Of a stretch of 64,000 bases of DNA, positions 25,659 through 34,851 are shown one piece after another (the first letter of the stretch is position 1; the number at the start of each line of letters is the position of its first letter). The notes under the pieces are model-generated. The model searched no databases. It saw nothing but the letters and a program-made list of their open reading frames with translations, and was not told the DNA's origin. Position numbers and translations under genes: made by a program. This stretch comes from Streptomyces sp. XY006 (GTDB lineage: Bacteria > Actinomycetota > Actinomycetes > Streptomycetales > Streptomycetaceae), in assembly GCF_002237655.1 (NCBI RefSeq), contig NZ_NOKT01000024.1, positions 79,724 through 143,723 on the forward strand, written 5' to 3'.

Positions 25659-27640
25659 TGACCCGCCTGACGACCCGCAAGGGCCTCACCGAGACGCTGT
25701 CCCGGCCCGGGGTGCGGCTGCGCGGCCGGCGCCGGCTCCCGCTCCTGTCGAAGGCCGCCGTCTGCTTCCTGGCGGTCGTCGTCCTCATGGCCCTGCTCGC
25801 GCCGCTCCTCGCTCCGCACGACCCGCTCGACCAGCAGCCGCCCGTCGACGGCACGGGCCACCCGTCCGCCGGGCACTGGATGGGCCAGGACAGCCTGGGC
25901 CGGGACATCCTGAGCCGGCTGATGTACGGGGCGCGCTGGTCGCTCGCGATCGGGCTGGGCGCGACCGGGCTGGCCCTGGTCGCCGGAGCGCTGCTCGGGG
26001 CGATCGCCGCGACCTCCCGCAAGGCCGTCGACGAGACGCTGATGCGCTGCCTGGACGTGGTGATGGCGTTCCCGGGCATCGCCCTCGCGGCCGTGCTGGT
26101 GGCGGTGTTCGGCGGTGGGATCACGGTGCTGATCTGCGCGATCGCCTTCCTGTTCACCCCACCGGTGGCCCGGGTGGTCCGGGCCAACGTCCTCGACCAG
26201 TACGGCGAGGACTACGTGACCGCGGAACGGGTCATCGGCGCCCGCACCCCGCACATCGTGCTGAGGCACGTGGCGGTCAACTGTGCCGCGCCCGTCCTGG
26301 TGTTCTGCACGGTCCAGGTCGCCGAGGCGATCGTCTTCGAGGCCTCGCTGTCCTTCATCGGGGCGGGCGTGCGGCCCCCCGACCCGTCCTGGGGCAGCGT
26401 CATCGCCGACGGCAAGAACATGGTGCTGACCGGGGGCTGGTGGGCGACCGTCTTCCCCGGGCTGCTGATGCTGGTCACGGTGCTGTCCCTGAACGTCCTG
26501 TCCGAGGGCGTCTCCGACGCGTGGGCGGCCCCCTCGGCCCGGGAGGTGCGGACGCCCGGCGAGGACCGGCTGGAGGCGCCCGAGCCCGGCAGCGGGGAGA
26601 TCGTGCCGCTGCCCGGTCTGACGGAGGCGGCCCGCAGGCTGCGGGCCCGGGCCCGGCACGTCCCCCGGGACGGGCAGCCGGTGCTGGCGGTGGAGAACCT
26701 CGCGATCGGCTTCGACGGGCGGCACGGCGGCGTGGACATCGTGGACGGCATCAGCTTCGAGGTGCACCCCGGCGAAGTGCTGGGGCTGGTAGGGGAGTCG
26801 GGCTGCGGCAAGTCGCTGACCGCGCTGGCGGTCATGGGCCTCCAGCCGAAGGGCGCACGGGTGCGCGGCCAGGTCCGCTTCCACCAGCGGGACCTGCTCG
26901 CCGAGCCGGTGCGCGTGCGCCGCAGGCTCCTCGGCCACGAGATGGCGATGGTCTACCAGGACGCGCTGTCCTCCCTGAACCCCGCCATGACCATCCGCGC
27001 CCAGCTCAAGCAGGTCGTACGGCGCGGCGGGCGGCGCACTCCCGCCGAGTTGCTGACGCTGGTCGGCCTGGACCCCGAGCGCACCCTGCGCAGCTACCCG
27101 CACGAACTGTCCGGCGGGCAGCGCCAGCGCGTCCTGATCGCGCTGGCCCTGTCCCGCGACCCGAGTCTGATCGTCGCCGACGAGCCGACGACCGCGCTCG
27201 ACGTCACCGTGCAGGCGCAGGTGATGGAGCTGCTGCTGCGGCTGCGCGAGGAGCTGGGCTTCGCGCTGATCCTGGTCTCGCACGACCTGGCGCTGGTCGC
27301 GGACGTCACCGACCGGGTGGTGGTGATGTACGGGGGGCAGATCGTGGAGACGGGCGTCACGGCCGACTTGGTGGAGTCCCCCGCCCACCACTACACGCGC
27401 GGCCTGCTCGGCAGCGTGCTGTCGCTGGAGTCGGCGCAGGAGCGCATGACGCAGATCAAGGGCGTCGTGCCGTCCCCGGCCGGCTTCCCCGCGGGCTGCC
27501 GCTTCGCCGGCCGGTGCCCGCGCGCGAGCGAGGTGTGCCGGACGACGGCCCCCGTCCTGGCCGGGACGCGGGCGCACACGGCGGCCTGCCATCACCCGGC
27601 CCTGGACCTGGCCACGACGGAGACCGAGGCCGTGTCATGA
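25655..27640 (+). CDS. Fused ABC permease-ATPase, DppC-DppD type
   Basis: One 661-residue chain joins a DppC-like permease (about 1-290: LSKAAVCFLAVVVLMALLAP, GQDSLGRDILSRLMYGARWS, EDYVTAERVIGARTPHI) to a DppD-like ATPase (about 345-655) through a charged linker near 290-345. The ATPase has Walker A GESGCGKS, signature LSGGQRQRVLIALALS, Walker B LIVADEPTTALDV and the C-terminal oligopeptide/dipeptide ABC domain with Cys-x5-Cys-type CRFAGRCPRASEVC. Such fusion is less common than separate genes. No stop or frameshift interrupts it. It overlaps both neighbours by ATGA. Confidence 0.92.
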   Translation: MMTRLTTRKGLTETLSRPGVRLRGRRRLPLLSKAAVCFLAVVVLMALLAPLLAPHDPLDQQPPVDGTGHPSAGHWMGQDSLGRDILSRLMYGARWSLAIGLGATGLALVAGALLGAIAATSRKAVDETLMRCLDVVMAFPGIALAAVLVAVFGGGITVLICAIAFLFTPPVARVVRANVLDQYGEDYVTAERVIGARTPHIVLRHVAVNCAAPVLVFCTVQVAEAIVFEASLSFIGAGVRPPDPSWGSVIADGKNMVLTGGWWATVFPGLLMLVTVLSLNVLSEGVSDAWAAPSAREVRTPGEDRLEAPEPGSGEIVPLPGLTEAARRLRARARHVPRDGQPVLAVENLAIGFDGRHGGVDIVDGISFEVHPGEVLGLVGESGCGKSLTALAVMGLQPKGARVRGQVRFHQRDLLAEPVRVRRRLLGHEMAMVYQDALSSLNPAMTIRAQLKQVVRRGGRRTPAELLTLVGLDPERTLRSYPHELSGGQRQRVLIALALSRDPSLIVADEPTTALDVTVQAQVMELLLRLREELGFALILVSHDLALVADVTDRVVVMYGGQIVETGVTADLVESPAHHYTRGLLGSVLSLESAQERMTQIKGVVPSPAGFPAGCRFAGRCPRASEVCRTTAPVLAGTRAHTAACHHPALDLATTETEAVS

Positions 27641-28656
27641 GCGCCCTGGTGGAGCTGTCCGACGCGCACGTCGTCCACAAGGCCCGCAGCGGGGGCGTGT
27701 TCACCCGGGACCGGGTGTACGCGCTGACCGGCGCGGACCTGGCCGTCGCGCCCGGCGAGACGGTCGGTGTGGTCGGCGAGTCGGGCTGCGGCAAGTCGAC
27801 CCTGGCGAAGGTGCTGGTCGGGGTGGAGCGGCCGACCCGCGGGACGGTCGCGTTCCGGGGACGGGACCTGTGGGCGATGCCGGCCGCAGAGCGCCGCAGG
27901 GCCGTCGGCGCGAGCACGGGCATGATCTTCCAAGACCCCTCGACCGCCCTGAACCGCCGGCTGCCCGTCCGGCGGATCCTGCGCGACCCGCTGGACGTGC
28001 ACGAGCGGGGGACCCGCGCGCAACGCGAGGAGCGCGTGCGGGAGCTGATGTCCCTGGTCGGCCTCCCCCGGGCCCTCGCCGACGCCCTGCCCGGCCAGTT
28101 GTCGGGCGGGCAGCGCCAGCGCGTCGCCATCGCCCGGGCCCTGGCCCTGGACCCGGACCTGGTCGTGGCGGACGAGCCGACCAGCGCCCTGGACGTGTCG
28201 GTCCGGGCCCAGATCCTCAACCTCCTGCTCGACCTGAAGGAACGTCTGAACCTGGCCCTGGTGTTCGTCTCGCACGACATCCAGACGGTCCGGCGGATGA
28301 GCGACCGGGTGATCACCATGTACCTGGGCCGGATCGTCGAGGAGTCCCCGGCCGCCCTGGTCACCGACCGGGCCCGGCATCCGTACACGCGCGCCCTGTT
28401 CTCCGCCACGCCCGGTCTGCTCGACCCGATCGAGCCCATCCCGCTGGCCGGTCCCGTCCCGTCGGCGACCCGCCCGCCGAGCGGCTGCCCGTTCCGCACC
28501 CGCTGCTGGAAGGCGGACGACGTCTGCGCGGAACGGATGCCGGGCTTCTTGGCCGCGTCGGCGCCCGCGCACCGCTTCCGCTGCCACCATCCTGTCCGGG
28601 AGGACGAGTCGACCCGTGACCTCGTCCCCCGGCGCGACCCGATGGAGGCCCCATGA
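27637..28656 (+). CDS. ABC transporter ATPase, DppF type
   Basis: This 339-residue ATPase is the second nucleotide-binding subunit. Walker A is GESGCGKST near 52, signature LSGGQRQRVAIARALA near 165, Walker B LVVADEPTSALDV, and the C-terminal oligopeptide-transporter domain carries CPFRTRCWKADDVC. A charged tail follows. ATG 27637 overlaps the previous stop, and its own TGA overlaps the start of the lyase gene, so the lyase is translated with the importer. Confidence 0.92.
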   Translation: MSALVELSDAHVVHKARSGGVFTRDRVYALTGADLAVAPGETVGVVGESGCGKSTLAKVLVGVERPTRGTVAFRGRDLWAMPAAERRRAVGASTGMIFQDPSTALNRRLPVRRILRDPLDVHERGTRAQREERVRELMSLVGLPRALADALPGQLSGGQRQRVAIARALALDPDLVVADEPTSALDVSVRAQILNLLLDLKERLNLALVFVSHDIQTVRRMSDRVITMYLGRIVEESPAALVTDRARHPYTRALFSATPGLLDPIEPIPLAGPVPSATRPPSGCPFRTRCWKADDVCAERMPGFLAASAPAHRFRCHHPVREDESTRDLVPRRDPMEAP

Positions 28657-29585
28657 CGATCACCCCGCCGGCCGGTGTCATCCCGCCCCTGTGCACGCCC
28701 CTGACACCGGACGGCGAGGTGGACGTCCCCTCGCTGCTCAGGCTCGTCGACCATCTGGTGCGCGCAGGAGTGCACGGCCTGTTCGTGCTCGGCTCCACCT
28801 CCGAGGCGGCCTATCTGACCGACGCGCAGCGCAGGCTGGTGGTCGAGTCGGTCGTGCGTCACGCCGGCGGGCAGCTTCCGGTACTGGCCGGGGCGATCGA
28901 CATGACCACGCCCCGGGTGCGGGACCACGTCGCCGCGGTGACGGCCGCGGGCGCGGACGCGGTCGTCGTCACCGCCCCGTTCTACGCCCGCACCCACCCG
29001 GCGGAGATCGCCCGCCACTACCGCGCGGTCGCCGCCGCGAGCCCCGTCCCGGTCCTCGCCTACGACATCCCCGTCGCCGTCCACACCAAGCTGCCCGGGG
29101 ACGTCGTGCTGGAGCTGGCCGCCGACGGGGTGCTGGCCGGGCTGAAGGACTCCAGCGGCGACCTGGCCGCCTTCCGGCAGGTCGTGACCGGCGTCCGCGA
29201 CCACCGGGGCATCACCGGCTTCAGCGTGCTGACCGGCTCCGAGCTGATCGTCGACGCGGCCCTGGCGATCGGCGCGGACGGCGTGGTGCCCGGCCTGGGC
29301 AACGTCGACCCGCACGGCTACGTCCGCCTGGACCGCCTGTACCGCGCCGGGGACACCGAGGAGGCCCGTGCCGAACAGGAGCGGCTGTGCGCCCTGTTCG
29401 GCCTGGTGTCCGTCGGCGACCCGGCCCGCATGGGCCCGGGCTCCTCCGCGATCGGCGCCTTCAAGGCCGCGCTGCACCTGCGGGGCGTGATCGACTGCCC
29501 GGTGACGGCCGAGCCGCAGGTGCCGCTGTCGCCGGGCGAGGTGGAGCGGGTCGGGAAGTACCTGGCCGCGGCCGGGCTGCTCTAG
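28653..29585 (+). CDS. DapA-superfamily aldolase, N-acetylneuraminate lyase-like
   Basis: This 310-residue class I aldolase is from the DHDPS/NanA family. GSTSE (47-51) is the carboxylate loop, Tyr137 is in LAYDIP, and the Schiff-base Lys165 is in GLKDSSGDL; these two residues fall at the same numbers as in E. coli NanA. The substrate loop reads TGSELIV where NanA has a GYDE pattern, so the second acidic position differs. Cleavage of sialic acid to ManNAc and pyruvate is the best guess; another 2-keto-3-deoxy acid is possible. Translationally coupled to the ABC importer; its TAG shares CTAG with the convergent sialidase. Confidence 0.8.
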   Translation: MTITPPAGVIPPLCTPLTPDGEVDVPSLLRLVDHLVRAGVHGLFVLGSTSEAAYLTDAQRRLVVESVVRHAGGQLPVLAGAIDMTTPRVRDHVAAVTAAGADAVVVTAPFYARTHPAEIARHYRAVAAASPVPVLAYDIPVAVHTKLPGDVVLELAADGVLAGLKDSSGDLAAFRQVVTGVRDHRGITGFSVLTGSELIVDAALAIGADGVVPGLGNVDPHGYVRLDRLYRAGDTEEARAEQERLCALFGLVSVGDPARMGPGSSAIGAFKAALHLRGVIDCPVTAEPQVPLSPGEVERVGKYLAAAGLL

Positions 29586-30769
29586 AGCGCACCGGCCGGG
29601 ATCCGGCGGAACTCGATCGTCTCGTAGCTGCCCCGGACGCCGGTCTCGTAGAGGATCCCCACCGACCCGCGGCCGAGCGGCACCAGGTCGGAGTAGGCGG
29701 CCGGCTGCTGGGAGAGCGTCAGCGCCCGGGTGAAGGTGGCGCCGCCGTCGGTGCTGCGCCACACGGCCATCGCCCGGCGGGCGGTGGGGTCGGACGGGCC
29801 GGAGAACAGCAACGGCGCGTGCCGGCCCGGTGGTTGCAGCACGCTCCCCTGGACGACCGGGACGTCGTTCAGGGTGGGCTGCACGGCGTAGGGCCGGTCG
29901 AGGGAGGCGCCGCCGTCGCTCGACCGGCTGTCGAGGCGGTGGCCCGCGCTGGTGCCGTGCTGGTCACGGGCGCTGAAGTACACGTCGCCGTCGGGGAGTT
30001 GGGCGGCGGTGGACTCGTTGGCGTTGTCCGTCCCGTCGTAGGAGTCGTCGACGAAGCCGGGCCGCCAGGTGCGGCCGCCGTCGTCGCTGAGGAGCGCGTG
30101 GGCGCCGTAGTGGCGGGGTTCCCGGCCGGTGTCCGGGGAGCCGGGCGGCGGGGATGCCGAGTGGTTGGCGGGGACGACCAGACGGCCCGCGTACGGGCCC
30201 CGGGTGAGGGCGAGCGCGTGGCCGGGGCCGGTCGCGTACCAGCGCCAGGACGGGTGCTTCACCTGGGCGGTGATCTCGCGGGGCGCGGTGTAGCGGCGGC
30301 CGTCGTCCCGGCCGCGCTGCACGAAGACGCGGCGGCTCTGCTCGGGCGTGACCTCCCCGCGCATGATCTGCGCCTCCGTCACGTCCCCGCTGTTGTAGGA
30401 GGTGAGGAGCACGACGTCGCCGCTGCGCGGGTCGACGACGGGTGCCGGATTGCCCCGGGTGTCGCCGTCTCCGGCGGCGACGACCGTGAGCGGGCCCCAG
30501 CTGCAGCCGCCGTCCACCGAGCGTCTGAGCACGACGTCGATGTCGCCGCTGTCGCCCGCCCCGCCGCGTCGGCCCTCGGCGAAGGCGAGGACGGTACCCC
30601 GGGGCGTGACGACGGTGGCGGGGATGCGGTACGTGGCGTAGCCGCCCTCGCCCGAGACGTACGGGACGGAGGACGTGCAGCCGGGGGCGGCCGAGGCGGT
30701 GGCGGCTTGCGCGGTGAGGGGGGTGAGGAGGACCGAGGTGACCAGGAGGGTACGGCTGAGGAGTCTCAT
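29582..30769 (-). CDS. Secreted exo-alpha-sialidase, GH33
   Basis: This 395-residue enzyme has a signal peptide of about 28 residues (LLVTSVLLTPLTAQAATASA). GH33 signs are YRIP (Arg48 in the arginine triad), the acid/base Asp in AGDSGDIDVV, Asp boxes RSVDGGCSW (83), LSDDGGRTW (about 228), the degenerate SSDGGASL and RSTDGGATF, the Glu of the nucleophile pair in NANESTAAQ, and YETG/SYETIEF at the C-terminus. It releases terminal sialic acid outside the cell. It lies three bases after the response regulator gene, so it is the third gene of a kinase-regulator-sialidase operon. Confidence 0.9.
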   Translation of the reverse strand: MRLLSRTLLVTSVLLTPLTAQAATASAAPGCTSSVPYVSGEGGYATYRIPATVVTPRGTVLAFAEGRRGGAGDSGDIDVVLRRSVDGGCSWGPLTVVAAGDGDTRGNPAPVVDPRSGDVVLLTSYNSGDVTEAQIMRGEVTPEQSRRVFVQRGRDDGRRYTAPREITAQVKHPSWRWYATGPGHALALTRGPYAGRLVVPANHSASPPPGSPDTGREPRHYGAHALLSDDGGRTWRPGFVDDSYDGTDNANESTAAQLPDGDVYFSARDQHGTSAGHRLDSRSSDGGASLDRPYAVQPTLNDVPVVQGSVLQPPGRHAPLLFSGPSDPTARRAMAVWRSTDGGATFTRALTLSQQPAAYSDLVPLGRGSVGILYETGVRGSYETIEFRRIPAGAL

Positions 30770-30772
30770 CCC

Positions 30773-31435
30773 TCAGATGCTCCCCGGCGTCACCATCCCC
30801 GACTCGTAGGCCACGATGACCAGCTGCGCCCGGTCCCGGACCGCAAGTTTGCCCATGATGCGGCTGACGTGGGTCTTCGCGGTCAGCGGGCTCAGGCCCA
30901 ACGCCTCGGCGATCTCGGTGTTGTTGAGGCCGCGCGCGACCAGCGTGAGCACCTCCCGCTCGCGGTCGGACAGGCACTCGGGCCCACCGGTCGCCGGTGC
31001 CGTGGGACTGCGCAGGAACCGCTCGATCAGCCGTGCCGTGGGCCCGGGCGACAGCAGGGACTCACCGGCCGCGACCGTCCGGATGGCGTCCAGGAGTTCG
31101 GCCGGCCGGGTGTCCTTGACGAGGAACCCGGACGCGCCGGCGCGCAGGGCGTCGACGATGTTCTCGTCGGTGTCGTACGTGGTGAGCACGAGCACCCGGA
31201 CGCCCGCGAGGTCCTCGTCGGCCGCGATGAGCCGGGTCGCCTCGATGCCGTCCAGGTCGGGCATGCGGATGTCCATCACCACGAGGTCGGCGTGTGCGCC
31301 GCGGGCCAGTTCCACGGCCTGCCGGCCGGTGGCGGCCTGTCCGACGACCGCCATGTCCCGGGCGGAGTCCACGAGCATCGCGAACGCCTCGCGCACCAGG
31401 GTCTGGTCGTCCGCGAGCAGCACCCGAATCGTCAT
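30773..31435 (-). CDS. Two-component response regulator, NarL/LuxR family
   Basis: This 220-residue regulator has a receiver domain (1-120; phospho-acceptor Asp55 in VVMDIRMPD, acidic pair ADD at 8-10, switch Thr in LVLTTYD, Lys in FLVKDTRP) and a LuxR-type helix-turn-helix (about 152-212: LSDREREVLTLVARGLNNTE, AKTHVSRIMGKL). It overlaps the histidine kinase gene by ATGA and is followed three bases later by the sialidase, which it may control. Confidence 0.93.
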   Translation of the reverse strand: MTIRVLLADDQTLVREAFAMLVDSARDMAVVGQAATGRQAVELARGAHADLVVMDIRMPDLDGIEATRLIAADEDLAGVRVLVLTTYDTDENIVDALRAGASGFLVKDTRPAELLDAIRTVAAGESLLSPGPTARLIERFLRSPTAPATGGPECLSDREREVLTLVARGLNNTEIAEALGLSPLTAKTHVSRIMGKLAVRDRAQLVIVAYESGMVTPGSI

Positions 31436-32685
31436 CCGGTCCTCTCCCCCGTCGTGGTCAGCGGCAGGACCGCCGTCACCTCGAAACCGCCCCCGGACCG
31501 CGGCCCGGCGTCGAGTGTGCCACCTACGCTGCGGGCCCGCTCGCGCATTCCGACCAGCCCGAATCCCGGGGTGCCGCCCGCGGCCGGTCCGGCGCCGTCG
31601 TCGCTGACCGACAGGTGCAGGGCGCCCGCCCGCTCGTCCAGCTCGACCCGGACGGCCGGTCCGGGCCCGGCGTGCCGTACGGCGTTGGTGAGGGCCTCCT
31701 GCACGATGCGGTAGGCGGCGGCGCCGACGGCGGGCGGCACGTGCCGTATCCGTACGGTCTGCTCGACCCGGGCACCGGCGAGCCGCGCGGCCTCGGCCAG
31801 GTCGGGCAGCCCGTCCAGGCCCGGCAGCGGGCCGCGGGTGCCGGCGCCGTCGTGCGCGGCGTCGTGGGCGCGCAGCACCTCCAGTGTGGTGCGCAGTTCA
31901 CCGCGGGCGCCGCGGCACGTCTCGGCGATGTCGTCCAGGGCCTTGGCGACCGTCTCCCGGTCCAGCCGCTCGGGGTCGGCGGACAGGACGTGGGCGGCGA
32001 CGGAGGTCTGCACGCCGATGAGGGTGATGCTGTGGGCCAGCAGGTCGTGCAGGTCCCGGGCGATCCGCAGCCGCTCCTCGGCGACGCGCCGCCGGGCCTC
32101 CTCCTCACGGGTGCGTTCGGCCCGTTCGGCCCGCTCCACGATGGAGGCGACGTACTGGCGGTAGAAGCGCACGTCGACTCCGCAGAACAGCACGGCGACG
32201 ACCCACCCGGAGATCTTCAGCAGTTCCAGGGCCTCGTGGGCGCTGACGGTGAGCATCACGCTGACGGAGAGGGTGATGACCCCCGTGCCGACCAGGACCG
32301 TGCGCAGCGGGCGGCCGGTGACGGCGACGGTGTAGAGGGCGATGCAGGTGGCCGGGGTGGGCGCGGAGTGGACGTTGTCCAGCGCGTGGTACGGCGCGAC
32401 ACAGGCCACGACCAGGGCCAGCACGAGCAGCGGCCGGCGCCGCCGCCAGGGCAGCGGCGCGTGCGCGGCGAGCAGCAGCGTCCAGCCGAGCGCGTCGGGT
32501 TCGCGCCCGTCGTCGACCAGCAGCGCGATGCCGGCCGCGAGCGCCGCCGCGACGAAGGCGAGCAGGGTGTCGTTGCGGAAGGCGTGCGGTGCGGTCAGGG
32601 GGTCGCGGTTGACGGCGGCCATGACCCGCTCGGCGGTGCGCGACCGGCTCGTGGACGCGGTGGTGGGCTGCTGCACGGGCACCAT
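31432..32685 (-). CDS. Sensor histidine kinase, HisKA_3 (DesK/NarX-like) family
   Basis: This 417-residue membrane kinase has four or five transmembrane helices between about 40 and 165 and no large extracellular domain. A short coiled coil (RAERAERTREEEARRR) leads to the dimerisation/phospho-acceptor box RIARDLHDLLAHSIT with the active His near 223, and a HATPase_c domain (about 310-410: AAYRIVQEALTNAVRHA, DDGAG, GFGLVGMRERA). ATG 32685 is used; a Met at 32622 is an alternative because neither site has a well-spaced Shine-Dalgarno. It shares ATGA with its response regulator. Confidence 0.9.
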   Translation of the reverse strand: MVPVQQPTTASTSRSRTAERVMAAVNRDPLTAPHAFRNDTLLAFVAAALAAGIALLVDDGREPDALGWTLLLAAHAPLPWRRRRPLLVLALVVACVAPYHALDNVHSAPTPATCIALYTVAVTGRPLRTVLVGTGVITLSVSVMLTVSAHEALELLKISGWVVAVLFCGVDVRFYRQYVASIVERAERAERTREEEARRRVAEERLRIARDLHDLLAHSITLIGVQTSVAAHVLSADPERLDRETVAKALDDIAETCRGARGELRTTLEVLRAHDAAHDGAGTRGPLPGLDGLPDLAEAARLAGARVEQTVRIRHVPPAVGAAAYRIVQEALTNAVRHAGPGPAVRVELDERAGALHLSVSDDGAGPAAGGTPGFGLVGMRERARSVGGTLDAGPRSGGGFEVTAVLPLTTTGERTG

Positions 32686-32695
32686 CCTCGGCGAG

Positions 32696-32729
32696 GACGG
32701 CGTCCCTCCGGGAGGGGAGGGACGCCGTC
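32696..32729 (-). terminator. Hairpin between the MMPL and histidine kinase genes
   Basis: GACGGCGTCCCT (32696-32707) pairs perfectly with AGGGACGCCGTC (32718-32729), extending by two more C:G pairs. It follows the leftward MMPL stop by seven bases and has no T-tract. It probably ends the MMPL transcript before the kinase operon. Confidence 0.6.
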
Positions 32730-32735
32730 GGCGGG

Positions 32736-34826
32736 TCAGGGGGCGTGCGCGGAGACGGGCTCGTCCCGCGTCGCCGGTGTGCTGCGCGGTGCGCGCGAGA
32801 GCCTCCCCGGCCACCACATCCGCCGCTTCAGCAGCACACTCGCCGTGGTCACCAGATACGTCCGAACCAGGAACGTGTCCAGCAGCACCCCCACCGCGAT
32901 GACGAATCCGAGCTCGACAAGCCCGACCATCGGCAGGGTCGTCAGCACCGCGAACGTCGCCGCGAGCACGACCCCCGCCGAGGCGATCACCCCGCCGGTC
33001 GTCCGCAGCGCGGTCAGCGCCGCCGCCTCCGGTTCGGCCCCCCGCACGGACTCCTCCCGCATGCGGTGCATCAGGAAGATGCCGTAGTCGACCCCGAGGG
33101 CGACCAGGAACACGAAGGACAGCAGCCCGAGCCCGGGATCCGTCCCGCCGAAGCCGAGCACCGGCCCGAACACCAGCCCTCCGATGCCGAGCGCCGCGCC
33201 CCACACCGCGACCACGGCCACCAGCAGCAGCAACGGCGCGACCAGGCTGCGCAACAGCCCGACCAGGATGACGAACACCGCGGCCAGCACCAGCGGCACG
33301 ATCACCTTGCGGTCCCGCGCCTCACTGGCGGCGAGGTCGATCTGCTGGGCGCTCGGCCCGCCGACGTACGCGCCCTCGGGGTCGAGTCCGGCGCGCAGGG
33401 CCTCGACGGTGCGGGTCTCGGCCGGGGTCTCCGGCGGCGCGGTGGCGAAGACGGCGATCTCGGTCCAGCCCGCGCCGCTGCGCCCGGGGACCGCCTCGGC
33501 GACCCCGTCGGTCGCCCGTGCCCGCTCCAGGACCGCCTCGGCCTCGCCGTCGGGCGCGATGACGGTCAGGGGCCGGCTGCTGCGCTCGGGGTACTCCCGC
33601 GCCAGCGTCTGCATCGCGGTGATGGACTCGGGCCGCTCGGTGAAGGAGTCCTCCTGCTTGATGCTGCCGGACAGGTTCAGCGTGCCCAGGGCGAGCGCGC
33701 CGAGCAGCACGCCACCGCCGGCCAGCACGGCGGCGGGCCGGCGCGTCGCCGAGGTGCCCATCGCGGCGAACAGCGACCGCCGTGCCTTCGGCTCGCTGCC
33801 GAACGCGGGGATCAGCGGCCAGAAGACCCGCCGTCCGAGCAGCACCAGCACCGCGGGCAGCAGCGTCGTCATGGCGACCAGTGCCGCGAGCACCCCGACC
33901 ATGCCGACCGGCCCCATGCCGCTGCTGCTGTTGAGGTCGGCGGCGAGCAGGCACAGCAGCCCGGCCGCGACGGTCCCCGAGGAGGCGAGGACGGCCGGAC
34001 CGCAGCCGCGCAGGGCGGCGCGCATGGCGTCGTAGGGCCGCTCGTGGCGGCGCAGTTCCTCGCGGTAGCGGGAGACGATCAGCAGCGCGTAGTCGGTACC
34101 GGCGCCCAGGACGAGGACGGTCATCACGCCGCCGCTCTGCCCGGTGACGGTGACGTCGAACAGTTCGTGCAGTCCGTACCCGGCGGCCATCGCGACGGCG
34201 GCGGCGACGCCCGCGACGGCGAGCGGGACCAGCCACAGGATGGGGCTGCGGTAGATGAGGACGAGCAGCACGGTGACGACGCCGAGCGTGGCGAACAGCA
34301 GGGTGGCGTCGAGCGTCTCGAACACCTTGTTCATGTCGGTGTTCAGCGCCCCCGGACCGCCGACCTCGACGGTGAGTCCGCCGCCGCCCTCGGCGATGTC
34401 CCGGACGCCGTCGACGAAGGCGTCCCGGGCCTCCTCGTCCTGGCCCGGCTGGGTGCTGGAGACCGGGTACATCAGGGTGGTGCCGTCCTTCGACGGGACG
34501 CCCCGCGGCTCACCGGCCAGGTCGTAGGCGCCGCGCACCTCGGCGATCTGCTCGGTGGCCGTGCGCCGGTCGGCGTCGGTGAGTCCGCCGCCGCGGTGGT
34601 ACACGAGCACCAGGTCGGTCGACTCGCCGCCCGGCAACTCGTCCTGGATGCGCGCCACCTGCGTGGAGTCGGCGCTGTCGGGCAGGTAGTCGACGGCGCG
34701 GTTCTGCTGGACGTCGGCGAACTTCCCGGCGAGCGGCCCGAGCAGCACGAGCGCGGCGATCCACAGCCCGACCACCACCCAGGGCACGGCCCGCCGCCGC
34801 CCCGTACGTGTCCTTACGGCCCCCAT
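32736..34826 (-). CDS. MMPL-family RND-type transporter
   Basis: This 696-residue transporter has the 12-helix MMPL layout: helix 1 (VPWVVVGLWIAALVLL), a first extracytoplasmic domain (about 45-175), helices 2-6 (about 180-370), a second domain (about 385-510) and helices 7-12. VLGAGTDYALLIVSRYREEL in helix 4-5 and ALGVDYGIFLMHRMREE in the second half carry the Asp-Tyr pairs of the proton relay. The family exports lipids, siderophores or antibiotics. ATG 34826 has GGAGGGAG upstream. The possible operator at 34852-34871 sits just upstream. Confidence 0.92.
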   Translation of the reverse strand: MGAVRTRTGRRRAVPWVVVGLWIAALVLLGPLAGKFADVQQNRAVDYLPDSADSTQVARIQDELPGGESTDLVLVYHRGGGLTDADRRTATEQIAEVRGAYDLAGEPRGVPSKDGTTLMYPVSSTQPGQDEEARDAFVDGVRDIAEGGGGLTVEVGGPGALNTDMNKVFETLDATLLFATLGVVTVLLVLIYRSPILWLVPLAVAGVAAAVAMAAGYGLHELFDVTVTGQSGGVMTVLVLGAGTDYALLIVSRYREELRRHERPYDAMRAALRGCGPAVLASSGTVAAGLLCLLAADLNSSSGMGPVGMVGVLAALVAMTTLLPAVLVLLGRRVFWPLIPAFGSEPKARRSLFAAMGTSATRRPAAVLAGGGVLLGALALGTLNLSGSIKQEDSFTERPESITAMQTLAREYPERSSRPLTVIAPDGEAEAVLERARATDGVAEAVPGRSGAGWTEIAVFATAPPETPAETRTVEALRAGLDPEGAYVGGPSAQQIDLAASEARDRKVIVPLVLAAVFVILVGLLRSLVAPLLLLVAVVAVWGAALGIGGLVFGPVLGFGGTDPGLGLLSFVFLVALGVDYGIFLMHRMREESVRGAEPEAAALTALRTTGGVIASAGVVLAATFAVLTTLPMVGLVELGFVIAVGVLLDTFLVRTYLVTTASVLLKRRMWWPGRLSRAPRSTPATRDEPVSAHAP

Positions 34827-34851
34827 CTGTCCGGCTCCCTCCGATCGGGTG

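Noticed and set aside
31294..33087. 597-codon plus-strand frame opposite the histidine kinase
   Set aside because: Gly/Arg-rich antisense shadow; the kinase on the minus strand has full domain evidence.
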